Shown: piece by piece, positions 1 through 7,624 of the stretch
Numbering within the stretch: the stretch's first letter is position 1
Layout of the letters: each line of letters starts with the position of its first letter
From: an uncultured Bacteroides sp.
GTDB lineage: Bacteria > Bacteroidota > Bacteroidia > Bacteroidales > Bacteroidaceae
Direction: 5' to 3'
Length of the DNA: 15,561 nucleotides
Assembly: GCA_905203765.1 (NCBI GenBank)
Contig: CAJKXC010000061.1
Coordinates: forward strand, 1-15,561
Position numbers and translations under genes: made by a program
Notes under the pieces: generated by a model
The model's input: only the letters and a program-made list of their open reading frames with translations
What the model was told of the DNA's origin: nothing
Database searches by the model: none

Positions 1-66
1 TGTGTTTTAGCATTTTTTTCTGTGGTTGCAAGCTACTCAAATCTTTCCACATTTCGTTTTCGGGCA

Positions 67-74
67 CAAAGATA
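67..74 (-). promoter_or_regulatory. Possible -7 element for a leftward gene outside the window
   Basis: On the minus strand this reads TATCTTTG, an exact match to the Bacteroides primary-sigma -7 consensus TAnnTTTG. No TTTG -33 element lies at the usual 19-21 base spacing. It would drive a gene whose start is left of the window, making 1-193 a divergent intergenic region. I see no other gene or RNA in 1-193. The match is short and the downstream gene is not visible, so the call is weak. Confidence 0.3.
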
Positions 75-162
75 AAAAAGAAATATGGGATATGCATAAT
101 AGATTAGAGATATTAACACAGATTCAGGATGAGATAGTAGGGACTTTGTTTCTTTTTATCCT

Positions 163-170
163 TATCTTTG
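163..170 (+). promoter_or_regulatory. Putative promoter -7 element of the nuclease gene
   Basis: TATCTTTG matches the Bacteroides -7 consensus TAnnTTTG exactly and lies 23 bases before the ATG at 194. The nearest TTTG upstream (145-148) is only 14 bases away, shorter than the usual 19-21, so the -33 element is poor or absent. Transcription would start about 6-8 bases downstream, leaving a very short leader. Confidence 0.45.
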
Positions 171-193
171 CACAAACTCAACTCTAATTTTAT

Positions 194-1375
194 ATGGGAA
201 ATAGCCAGTCATTAGAAACAAAATATGCAGTAGCTGTTCAAACTATTAAAACAGCTATCTTGCAAAGCCAATATCAAGCAATAAAACTTGTAAACAAAGA
301 ACAACTGGCTCTGTACTACGGAATAGGTCGCTATATCTCCAGGAATTCCCGTAACGGATTTTGGGGCAAGGGAGCTATCGCTTACATAAGTGACAGATTG
401 CAAAAAGAATTACCCGGATTGAGAGGATTTTCAGAGACCAACCTCAAAATGATACGCATTTTCTATGAGAGCTGGAGTATGCTTGATGGCAATTCGTCGG
501 ACGTAACTGACGAATTACAACTGACAAAGAAGACGGCAGATATTAAATCGTCAGTTGCATCTGACGATTTATCAGTGACAGAAACGCTATATAAAGAGAT
601 TCGCCATTTACAATTGCCAGATTTCAAAGATTTCCCTATAGAAGCATTCTTTACGATAGGCTTCTCCCACCACTATGCAATATTGTCGCAGGTTAAAACA
701 CTGGAAGAACGGTATTTCTATATTCAGCTATGTGCTAATGAGCATTTGAGAGTAGACGCTTTGAAGAAAATAATGAAAGCGGATGCGTTTCACAACCAAA
801 GTTCTCTTCCCAACAATTTTATGGATAAGTTGTCCACAGCTGAATTTGCAAAACGGGCAATATTAGCATTCAAAGATGAATATATGCTTGACTTCATCAA
901 CGTGGAAGAATTAGGAGCAAGAGATATTGAAGATGTCGATGAACAGATTGTCGAGCAGAAAATTGTTCAGAATATCAAGAATTTCATCATGACTTTTGGT
1001 AATGACTTTACGTTTGTTGGAAACCAATATAGAGTAGAAGCACTTGGGCATACACATATTATCGATCTGCTATTTTTCAATCGGGAACTATCGTCATTAG
1101 TGGCTATAGAACTGAAAACAGGCCCATTTAAAACAGCTTATTTAGGGCAATTGAATATGTATCTTCGCGTACTTGATGATTTTGTACGCAAACCGACTGA
1201 AAACCCTTCAATTGGTATTGTACTTTGCAAAAGTGCTGACAAGGCATATGTAGAGTATGCAGTACGTGACTATGATAAACCAATGGGAGTAGCAACTTAT
1301 AAAACGGCAACAGATATGCCTGAACGATTAAGAAAGACATTACCTGATATCGAAGAATTGAAAAAACTGCTCTAA
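194..1375 (+). CDS. DUF1016/YhcG-type PD-(D/E)XK nuclease domain protein
   Basis: A 393-residue predicted nuclease of the DUF1016 (YhcG) family. The N-terminal DUF1016_N domain spans about residues 12-95 (YYGIGRYISRN, FSETNLKMIRIFY). A second conserved block with FSHHYAIL and ERYFYIQLC covers 150-195. The C-terminal PD-(D/E)XK fold covers about 255-370, with D291 in the strand HIIDLLFFN, the E306-L-K308 pair in VAIELKTG and Q319 in GQLNMYL, so the catalytic set looks intact. Family members are often found near restriction-modification loci or mobile elements and are assumed to act on DNA, but their role is poorly defined. No methylase, specificity subunit or integrase is visible here. Residues 100-126 form a linker made of related 9-residue units coded by palindromic DNA. 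The gene is AT-richer than those to its right (one 60-base line near 1021 is about 35% GC, against about 50% in susC), which suggests transfer. Confidence 0.85.
   Translation: MGNSQSLETKYAVAVQTIKTAILQSQYQAIKLVNKEQLALYYGIGRYISRNSRNGFWGKGAIAYISDRLQKELPGLRGFSETNLKMIRIFYESWSMLDGNSSDVTDELQLTKKTADIKSSVASDDLSVTETLYKEIRHLQLPDFKDFPIEAFFTIGFSHHYAILSQVKTLEERYFYIQLCANEHLRVDALKKIMKADAFHNQSSLPNNFMDKLSTAEFAKRAILAFKDEYMLDFINVEELGARDIEDVDEQIVEQKIVQNIKNFIMTFGNDFTFVGNQYRVEALGHTHIIDLLFFNRELSSLVAIELKTGPFKTAYLGQLNMYLRVLDDFVRKPTENPSIGIVLCKSADKAYVEYAVRDYDKPMGVATYKTATDMPERLRKTLPDIEELKKLL
491..570 (+). repeat. Two in-frame palindromic repeats inside the nuclease gene
   Basis: Copy 1 (491-516) has perfect 8-bp arms AATTCGTC/GACGAATT around a 10-base spacer. 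Copy 2 (545-570) has perfect 10-bp arms AAATCGTCAG/CTGACGATTT around a 6-base loop. The copies are 54 bases apart and in the same codon phase, giving NSSDVTDEL (100-108) and KSSVASDDL (118-126). The nine codons between them (QLTKKTADI) are a third unit of the same length. They fall in the linker between the two DUF1016 domains. Confidence 0.7.
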
Positions 1376-1382
1376 CACAAGA

Positions 1383-1409
1383 AGTGCGCCGATATCCCAT
1401 CGCCGCACT
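1383..1409. terminator. Hairpin between convergent genes, possible bidirectional terminator
   Basis: Eleven-base arms AGTGCGCCGAT (1383-1393) and ATCGCCGCACT (1399-1409) pair with one mismatch around a 5-base loop. The hairpin lies 7 bases after the nuclease stop and 44 bases beyond the phosphatase stop on the other strand, where a shared terminator is expected. Neither side has a clean T-tract, so termination activity is inferred from structure and position only. Confidence 0.45.
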
Positions 1410-1453
1410 CCCTAATGATAGTTTGTAATATTGTTAACTTTAAAAACTATTTC

Positions 1454-2752
1454 TTATTTCAAGATATTCCGGTAGTAACTTTCGACATCGCTCCACTTGT
1501 AGAAGGGGAACATATCGGTCGGTACCGGGATGTGCACTTCGTTCTCGTTGTGCATGATTTTCACCAAGATGTCGTCCGCATTCTTTTCGTTGCGGAAGAA
1601 AACGATCTGTACGTTGGCGGCCATGGGGACTACTTTGAAGTCGCTCCATACCTTGTACACTTCGTAGGGATCGTCTACGGCAACGTTGCAGTTCTCGATC
1701 TGCATCAGTGCGACGAGAGGGATGACGTTGCCATCGTGCCCGAAGCGGAGAGTGGCTGCGATACCGCCCTTGCGGATGGCCTCATCGGCACTGTCCAGGA
1801 TGTTCCGCAACAGGGACTTGGCGTTGGCTACCACGATGCCTTTGCCGTCGGCATGGTTGGCATTGCCCACATAGAAGCGGTAATTGATGCACTGCCACAG
1901 GTCGAACAGTTCCTGCGGCTCGAACAAATCATAGAAAGACACTTTGGTCTCGGCATTCTGCATATCGCTTGCCACCCAGTACATGCCCCACATCACTTCC
2001 TTCGGGTTCACTTTCTTCAGGATGAAACGCTCGTCCTTGAACAGAGAAGCAATCAGACGGTCGGCATTGGTGTGGACATCCTCGAACTTGCGGTACTCCT
2101 CGGCCCAGGGGCCGTCGTGGGAAGAGGTGAAGCGGTTGGACTCGTCCGTATGGTAGTTCAGATAATCCATGTACTTCTGGCTGGCTTCGTAGGAGATGCG
2201 CAGGCCGGGATTCAGTTCCTTCAAGCGGTCGCCGAAGGCTACCATACTCATGGCGCAACGCAGCACCACGGTGGAGCGGGCGGAGATGGAAGGAGTTCCC
2301 TTAAAGACTTCGGGGAAAGAGGCATACATTCTCTCGGCAATGCCGCGGTGCTGCCTTACACCCAGCGGGGTGAGGTCGCCGCCGTGTCCTTCGGCTTCTT
2401 CCCATACCCGGAGCAGACGCTGGTAGGTGTCTTCGCCCAGCGGGGAGAGAGCGCCCTGGCGGTGGGCATCTTCAAAGAGGTCTATCAGCCATTTATAGTC
2501 ACGGTCGGCTATCAGATAGCGGGAACCGTGACGGCTGTAATAGCTCACGTAGAAAGGCTTATAGCCTTTGGGCGCCTTGGTTTGAGGGGCAAAATCAAGG
2601 GGGTATGCCCAATAGACTCCACCCGTTTTTTCGATGGTGGAGAACATCTCTTCCTTGGTGGTCTGTGCCCCCAGGGGGACACAGCACATCCAAAGGACGA
2701 TGTATAAAAGGATTTGTTTCGGTTTCATACTTTTATTTGCTTTGTTTGTCAT
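1454..2752 (-). CDS. Secreted clade-2 histidine acid phosphatase (MINPP/phytase-like)
   Basis: A 432-residue histidine-type phosphatase that should hydrolyse phosphomonoesters through a phospho-histidine intermediate. The catalytic motif RHGSR is at 74-78 (nucleophile H75), GDLTPLG at 125-131, the conserved Arg in SARS is R159, and the proton-donor motif is GHDGN with H339-D340. An N-terminal signal peptide ends near LGAQ (27-30), so the enzyme should reach the periplasm or outer membrane. Length and motifs suit the family that includes bacterial MINPP (inositol polyphosphate phosphatase). MINPPs usually carry HAE at the donor site, whereas HD is seen here, so phytate specificity is not assured. 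The ATG at 2752 overlaps the susD stop as ATGA, suggesting translational coupling. A second ATG at 2728 gives a more usual signal peptide and is an alternative start. It is the last gene of the SusCD operon and that operon's only enzyme. Confidence 0.85.
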   Translation of the reverse strand: MTNKANKSMKPKQILLYIVLWMCCVPLGAQTTKEEMFSTIEKTGGVYWAYPLDFAPQTKAPKGYKPFYVSYYSRHGSRYLIADRDYKWLIDLFEDAHRQGALSPLGEDTYQRLLRVWEEAEGHGGDLTPLGVRQHRGIAERMYASFPEVFKGTPSISARSTVVLRCAMSMVAFGDRLKELNPGLRISYEASQKYMDYLNYHTDESNRFTSSHDGPWAEEYRKFEDVHTNADRLIASLFKDERFILKKVNPKEVMWGMYWVASDMQNAETKVSFYDLFEPQELFDLWQCINYRFYVGNANHADGKGIVVANAKSLLRNILDSADEAIRKGGIAATLRFGHDGNVIPLVALMQIENCNVAVDDPYEVYKVWSDFKVVPMAANVQIVFFRNEKNADDILVKIMHNENEVHIPVPTDMFPFYKWSDVESYYRNILK

Positions 2753-4440
2753 TTATATCCGTCATTCTGCTGCAATGCAGGATTGTTGGTCAGTTCGCTT
2801 TCCGGGATGGGGAAGAGTTTGTACTTGTCGTCCACATCTTCGCCCAGGCGGGCGCCGTTCTTCCAATCCCAGTTATTGCCTTTGGTGAACTTGCCGAAGC
2901 GGATCAGGTCTGTACGTCTCACCAGTTCGGAAGCCAACTCTTTCTGACGTTCGCTCAGGATGAAGTCCAAAGACAGTTCATCGAGGGTTATCTTGCCCGA
3001 AACATCGGAACGGACACCGTCTTTGGCATACTTGCCGGACATATAGGCACGCTCTCTGATTTCGTTGACATAGCCCAGCGCCTCATCCTTAGTGCCGCCG
3101 GAAGCTCCGCGCAGAATGGCTTCGGCCGCCATCAGATAAGCGTCGCCCATGCGGAACAGCGGGAAGTCGATGGAAGTATAGGCATCGCCCGATGCACATA
3201 ACTGGTCGTCCTTAGTCACATTTCTCCATTTGATATAGCCGAAGCCGCAGGTGAAGGTGCTTGTCATATCCAGGTTCACGTCCCAGGTCTCTTTCACCTG
3301 GTTGGGAAGGGCGGTCATGAACTGGGCGCGCTTGTCCTTCTTGCCGTTGCCCCAGGTGTCGTCGGTATCGAACACTACATCGTCGGCATCGAAAGCATCT
3401 ACCAGCGTTGTCTTGGCACGTACGTTACCCCAGCCGCGAGAGCCTACACCCGTCCGGTAGAGTTCGTCCATCGGGCCGTTGACAAAGGCTTTCACGTAGA
3501 AGTTGGTGCCGGCAGAGCTTTGGGCACGCAGTCCGTCCTGTACCAAAGGCCAGATGATTTCCTTGCAGGTGTTATTGTCTGCCAGGAATATCTCGCGATA
3601 GTCGGAAGCCAGTTGATAATGGCTGTCGGTGATGACCTTCTTGGCATAGGTGTATGCATCCTGGTATCTGTTTTCATTGATCCACGATTCGGCATTCAGG
3701 TACATGCGTGAGAGCAGGAACCAGTCGGCTACGCGGTCCACACGTCCGTACTCATTGGTGCCCGGAGCTTTCAGTTCGTTCTCGATGGCGAGCAGTTCGC
3801 TTTCTGCAAAGTCGAAAATCTGCTTGCGGGTGTACTGCACGGGGATTTCCTTCACACCGGTATGTTCGTCCACATAGGGCACGCCGCCGTAGAGGTCGCA
3901 AAGCATGGAGTAGCAATAGGCGCGTATCAGACGGGCTTCGGCACGGTAGTCCAGGTACTCGTCCTTCATTTCGTCCCACAAGCCGCGGCCTTGCAGCTTG
4001 CCTTCGGTGCACTCGCGCAGCAGTTCGTTGCAGTAGGCGATACTCATGTAAAGCCGCTGGTAAGTCCAGGTGACGACCGAGGCATTGGAAGCATCCCATT
4101 GCAGGTTCAGGCACTTGCGCAGGCCGTTAGAGGAAGAAGGCATCAGGAAGTTGTCCGTGCTCATCTCCTGAAGGTAGAACAGCAGGCGGACGTAACCGGA
4201 ATATCCTTCGTTGGCGCCTTCGAGGTCGCCGTCACCGCCATCGCCGCCTTTTTGTCCCGTAAGGATGAGTGAAGCATAACATTTGGCTAATACGCCCGTA
4301 TATCCGTCTTTGGTCTTATAGACCTGTTCGTTGACCAATTGGTTGTCGTCCAGTGGCATGGTATCCAGGTCACCCAGGCAGGAAACCAGACATGCGCCCA
4401 CGAAGAACAGAATGAATAAACTGGAAATTATCTTTTTCAT
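2749..4440 (-). CDS. SusD/RagB-family outer-membrane substrate-binding lipoprotein
   Basis: A 563-residue SusD-like surface lipoprotein that caps a SusC porin and captures substrate. The signal sequence ends in a lipobox LVSC with the likely lipidated C21; a second lipobox-like VGAC precedes it at C17. The N-terminal SusD-like region has the family's glycine/aspartate loop (GGDGGDGDLEGANEGYSGY, about 65-83), followed by TPR-like helices (TWTYQRLYMSIAYCNELL, EARLIRAYCYSMLCDLYGGVPYVDE). The C-terminal RagB/SusD domain shows FPLFRMGDAYLMAAEAILR, VNEIRERAY, the ILSERQKELASELVRRTDLIRFGKF segment typical of the family, and ends near LFPIPESELTNNPALQQN. The length is normal. It starts 19 bases after the susC stop and overlaps the phosphatase start by four bases, so the three genes form one operon. 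The ligand cannot be read from sequence. Confidence 0.93.
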   Translation of the reverse strand: MKKIISSLFILFFVGACLVSCLGDLDTMPLDDNQLVNEQVYKTKDGYTGVLAKCYASLILTGQKGGDGGDGDLEGANEGYSGYVRLLFYLQEMSTDNFLMPSSSNGLRKCLNLQWDASNASVVTWTYQRLYMSIAYCNELLRECTEGKLQGRGLWDEMKDEYLDYRAEARLIRAYCYSMLCDLYGGVPYVDEHTGVKEIPVQYTRKQIFDFAESELLAIENELKAPGTNEYGRVDRVADWFLLSRMYLNAESWINENRYQDAYTYAKKVITDSHYQLASDYREIFLADNNTCKEIIWPLVQDGLRAQSSAGTNFYVKAFVNGPMDELYRTGVGSRGWGNVRAKTTLVDAFDADDVVFDTDDTWGNGKKDKRAQFMTALPNQVKETWDVNLDMTSTFTCGFGYIKWRNVTKDDQLCASGDAYTSIDFPLFRMGDAYLMAAEAILRGASGGTKDEALGYVNEIRERAYMSGKYAKDGVRSDVSGKITLDELSLDFILSERQKELASELVRRTDLIRFGKFTKGNNWDWKNGARLGEDVDDKYKLFPIPESELTNNPALQQNDGYK

Positions 4441-4459
4441 GTCGTATAGTTTTAATCCG

Positions 4460-7435
4460 TTAGAAATTTAAGTTAGCACTAACTGAGAACACCCGCGGGC
4501 GAGGATATACTTCCTTGTCGATGCCGCTGTATATTTCGGGGTCGATGCCCGAGTAGCCGGTGAGGGTGAGCACGTTCTGAACACCGAAAGTAAGGCGGAG
4601 AGAGCTTGCGTTGTTCCACAGCTTGTTGAAGGTATAGCCCAGCGAGAGGTTGTCGATGCGGAAGAAGTTGCCTTTCTCCAGGAAGTAGTCGGAGTAGAGC
4701 TGCTGGTTCTGGAAACCGGTGTCGCGGGTGCTGCGAAGGATATTGGAGAAGTTGCCCTGGTCGCTGTATACGGACTGGAGATACTGGTCGGCAGCCACGT
4801 AGTTATAAACATACCCTCCGAAAGCGCCGTGACCGCTGATGGCGAAATCCCAGTTCTTGTAGGTGAGTTGCGTATTGAATCCGAGGTACGACTTGGGAAG
4901 CGCGCTCTTATGGGTGGCGTACTTCGTCTCGGTGGCAGATACCGAACCGTCGGGCTGCACGTACTGGCCTTCTATCGGCTTGCCGTTGTCGTCGTAGGCC
5001 TGCTGTGCCAGGTAGAAGGTATAAGGGCGCTCCCCTACCATGAACACTTGCACGGTCTTACCCGTACCCGAGATGGCACCGGTCTGCACGAAGTTGGCTT
5101 CGGAGTCTATCACGTTCAGTTTGGTGATTTTGGAGTCGTTCCAGGTGTAGTTCATGCCCACTGTCCACTTCCAGTCCTTGGTATGTACGGGCACTGCGTT
5201 GACGGAGAATTCAAAACCCTTGTTGTCCATCTCGCCGATATTGGTGGTGAGGACGGAAGAGTAGTTGGTACCCGAAATGACGGGAATCGTATTCAGCAAG
5301 TCTTTGGTGTGGCGCTGGTAGTAGTCCACCGAACCGTAGATGCGGTTGCCCAGGAAGCCGTAGTCCAAACCGATGTTATAGGTTTCGGTCGTCTCCCACT
5401 TGATGTCGGAGTCGTAGCCGTTGGGACGGTAGGTGTTGTACCACTTGTCGCCGAACTGGTAGCAAGATTCGGGATAAGACACGGTGAAGGTCGTCATATA
5501 CGGATAGTCGTTCAGGATATCCTGCTGTCCCGTCTGGCCGTAGCTCAAACGGAGTTTCAAGTCGGAAAGGACATCAGAGTCTCTTAGGAAGGCTTCCTGG
5601 CTGATTTTCCATCCCAGGGCAACGGAAGGGAACAAGCCCCAGCGGTTGTCTTTGGCAAAACGGGAAGAAGCATCCGAACGGAGAGTGGCAGTCACCATGT
5701 AACGGTTGTCGTACGAGTAGTTGAGACGGCCGTAGAATGAGAGCAGGTAGTATTCGGACTCATAGTGGCTGGGCGAGAACAGCTCTTTTCCTTCGGGTGA
5801 AAGAGTGGTTGCATCGAACTTTTTCCAGAAGTGCTGCCAGCCATATCCGCCCATGGCGCTGAAACTGTGCTTTTCGTTGAACACGTGTGCGTAGTTGGCG
5901 TACATATCCAGCAGGTAGTTGCGTTTCTTCTGCTTGGAGTCGTAAACCAGACCCGTACCGTCCTTCATATTGGAAGTGTACATCATGCCTGCCAGTTCGG
6001 GAACCCGCTTCGAGTACTTGCTTTCGAGCACGTCATATCCCAGGTTCAAGTTCAGTTGCAGGTCTTCCAGGTGGTGCACCTTATAGTTGAAGGCGGCGTT
6101 GCCGATGGAACGGGTTACTTTGTTGTGGATGTCCTGCAAGTCGAGCTGTGCCACCGGGTTATCGGTCTGGATAGCCATAGGCGAGTTGCCGTTCATCCAG
6201 ATGAAATATCCCAGGCCCGGGTCGGTGGAAGCGGTAGTGCTTCCGGTCTTTACGGGGCGTGTGGGGTCATAGCGCAGGGCGTTGTTCACCACGCTCTCGT
6301 CCACCTTGGTGTTGTCCTCGTAGGAAGCCTTCAGGTTGAGGTCTACGGAGAGATGCTTGTCGAAGAACTTGGGCGAGATGCCGCCGTTGAACGTGAAGCG
6401 CTCGTAGTTGTTGGTGCGCACCACTCCGTTCTGATTGGTGTAGCCTACGGAGAGGCGGTAGGGAGCATTCTGCTTTACCTTGCCCGATACGGAGAAGTTG
6501 TGTTCTTGTCCGAAGGCGGTGCGGTAGATTTCGTCCTGCCAGTCGGTAGAGGCAGAGCCCATCGTCACAGTGCCCGGTACACCGGAAACGGTGGGGACGA
6601 ACTTGCGGAACTCGTCGGCTGAAAGGATATCCAGCGTTTCGGTAACGGTACTTACCGAGAGGTTCGTCGAATAGTTGAAGCGTAACTTGGCATCGTCTCC
6701 CTTCTTGGTGGTGATGACAATTACACCGTTGGAAGCTCTGGAACCGTAGATAGCCGTGGCAGAGGCATCTTTCAATACCGTGAATGTTTCGATGTCGTTG
6801 GGGTTGATACCGCCGATTACGTTGCCGCCGCCTTCGATGGTGGAGTTATCCACAGGCACGCCGTCAATAACAATCAGCGGGTCGTTGGAAGCGGAAAGGG
6901 AAGCGCCGCTTCGGATACGGATGGTAGAGCCCGAACCCGGCGCACCGGAGCTGGACACTACATTTACGCCCGGCACCTTGCCCACCAGGGCATCCTGTGC
7001 AGTGGTGCGCAAGCCCTTATTGAACTCGTCCGGTTTGATGGCCATTACCGAACCGGTTGCGTCGGATTTCTTCACACTACCGTAGCCGATAACCACTACG
7101 TCTTCAAGCATTTCGCTATCTTCTTCCATCACGATTTTCATGTTGGGAGATACCGCCATCTCTACATCCTTATAGCCTATGTATTTAATGATTAAAACAG
7201 CTTTGGGACTTGCAACCGCCAGCGAGAAGTTGCCGTCTACATCGCTGATTGTGCCGTTGGTAGTTCCTTTTTCCAGGATATTGGCACCGATTACGGGGTA
7301 GTTCTCCCGGTCGAGAATATTACCTTTTACTACTGTTTTTTGTGCAGAGACGCCTACACTGAGAATCAAAGCAAACAGTACGAGAATGTACCGCCACCTG
7401 CTTCCGAAGGTCTTCGGATTTTCTTTGTTTTTCAT
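4460..7435 (-). CDS. SusC/RagA-family TonB-dependent outer-membrane transporter
   Basis: A TonB-dependent porin of 991 residues from the chosen ATG at 7435. The open frame extends to 7570, but the first 45 codons cross the promoter region and lack signal-peptide character, whereas MKNKENPKTF at 7435 begins a classic signal sequence ending in GVSAQ. Next comes a carboxypeptidase-regulatory-like domain (VKGNILDRENYPVIGANIL ... GNFSL ... YIGYKDVEM), a TonB-box-like stretch (EDVVVIGYGSVKKSDATGS), a plug domain (DALVGKVPGVNVVSSSGAPG, IRIRSGASLSASNDPLIVIDGVPVD, LKDASATAIYGSRASNGVIVITTKKG) and a long 22-strand-type barrel ending in an aromatic residue (SVSANLNF). It imports whatever ligand the neighbouring SusD captures, energised by TonB-ExbBD. 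Domain order and length are complete, with no sign of decay. Confidence 0.95.
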   Translation of the reverse strand: MKNKENPKTFGSRWRYILVLFALILSVGVSAQKTVVKGNILDRENYPVIGANILEKGTTNGTISDVDGNFSLAVASPKAVLIIKYIGYKDVEMAVSPNMKIVMEEDSEMLEDVVVIGYGSVKKSDATGSVMAIKPDEFNKGLRTTAQDALVGKVPGVNVVSSSGAPGSGSTIRIRSGASLSASNDPLIVIDGVPVDNSTIEGGGNVIGGINPNDIETFTVLKDASATAIYGSRASNGVIVITTKKGDDAKLRFNYSTNLSVSTVTETLDILSADEFRKFVPTVSGVPGTVTMGSASTDWQDEIYRTAFGQEHNFSVSGKVKQNAPYRLSVGYTNQNGVVRTNNYERFTFNGGISPKFFDKHLSVDLNLKASYEDNTKVDESVVNNALRYDPTRPVKTGSTTASTDPGLGYFIWMNGNSPMAIQTDNPVAQLDLQDIHNKVTRSIGNAAFNYKVHHLEDLQLNLNLGYDVLESKYSKRVPELAGMMYTSNMKDGTGLVYDSKQKKRNYLLDMYANYAHVFNEKHSFSAMGGYGWQHFWKKFDATTLSPEGKELFSPSHYESEYYLLSFYGRLNYSYDNRYMVTATLRSDASSRFAKDNRWGLFPSVALGWKISQEAFLRDSDVLSDLKLRLSYGQTGQQDILNDYPYMTTFTVSYPESCYQFGDKWYNTYRPNGYDSDIKWETTETYNIGLDYGFLGNRIYGSVDYYQRHTKDLLNTIPVISGTNYSSVLTTNIGEMDNKGFEFSVNAVPVHTKDWKWTVGMNYTWNDSKITKLNVIDSEANFVQTGAISGTGKTVQVFMVGERPYTFYLAQQAYDDNGKPIEGQYVQPDGSVSATETKYATHKSALPKSYLGFNTQLTYKNWDFAISGHGAFGGYVYNYVAADQYLQSVYSDQGNFSNILRSTRDTGFQNQQLYSDYFLEKGNFFRIDNLSLGYTFNKLWNNASSLRLTFGVQNVLTLTGYSGIDPEIYSGIDKEVYPRPRVFSVSANLNF

Positions 7436-7476
7436 AATAGTTTTGAATTGGTTAATATTAAGTTTAACAACGGAAG

Positions 7477-7484
7477 CAAAAGTA
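7477..7484 (-). promoter_or_regulatory. Putative -7 promoter element of the susC-susD-phosphatase operon
   Basis: The minus strand reads TACTTTTG, an exact TAnnTTTG match, 41 bases before the susC ATG at 7435. No clear TTTG -33 box sits at 19-21 bases, which is common for promoters that need an activator. The -7 is embedded in the 12-mer AACGGAAGCAAA (plus strand, 7469-7480), which recurs at the regulator promoter. A start site near 7470 would leave a leader of about 35 bases. Confidence 0.5.
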
Positions 7485-7520
7485 GCGGTAAGGGTAGTGC
7501 AAGAAAAGCCCGCATAATGA

Positions 7521-7607
7521 AAAAGTAAGAAAAGTAAGACGGCAAAAGAAGATAAATCACTATTTATCAAACAATTGCTTCGGAAGCATAAAAAGGTAAA
7601 AGTAAGA
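7521..7607 (-). repeat. Three exact copies of a 10-mer upstream of susC (candidate operators)
   Basis: TCTTACTTTT (plus strand AAAAGTAAGA) occurs exactly at 7521-7530, 7530-7539 and 7598-7607. The first two are in 9-bp tandem. All lie between the regulator stop and the susC -7 element, roughly 37-125 bases upstream of it, where an activator would bind. The tract is purine-rich on the plus strand, so low complexity may explain part of the repetition. Confidence 0.5.
7576..7588 (-). promoter_or_regulatory. Short perfect inverted repeat between regulator and susC
   Basis: TGCTTC and GAAGCA arms of 6 bp surround one base. On the minus strand it lies about 37 bases after the regulator stop. It could be a weak terminator stem, although the following ATTGTTTG is not a T-tract. 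It could also be a dyad operator: its TGCTTCCG half recurs at both the susC and regulator -7 regions. Confidence 0.35.
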
Positions 7608-7624
7608 GCAGAGGAAGTGCAAAA

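Noticed and set aside
1415..2707. A 430-codon plus-strand open frame opposite the phosphatase
   Set aside because: The minus strand encodes a complete histidine phosphatase with signal peptide and catalytic motifs; the plus-strand translation shows no family features.
7436..7570. Upstream extension of SusC by 45 residues
   Set aside because: The extension crosses the promoter and operator-like region and lacks a signal peptide, while the ATG at 7435 starts a classic one.
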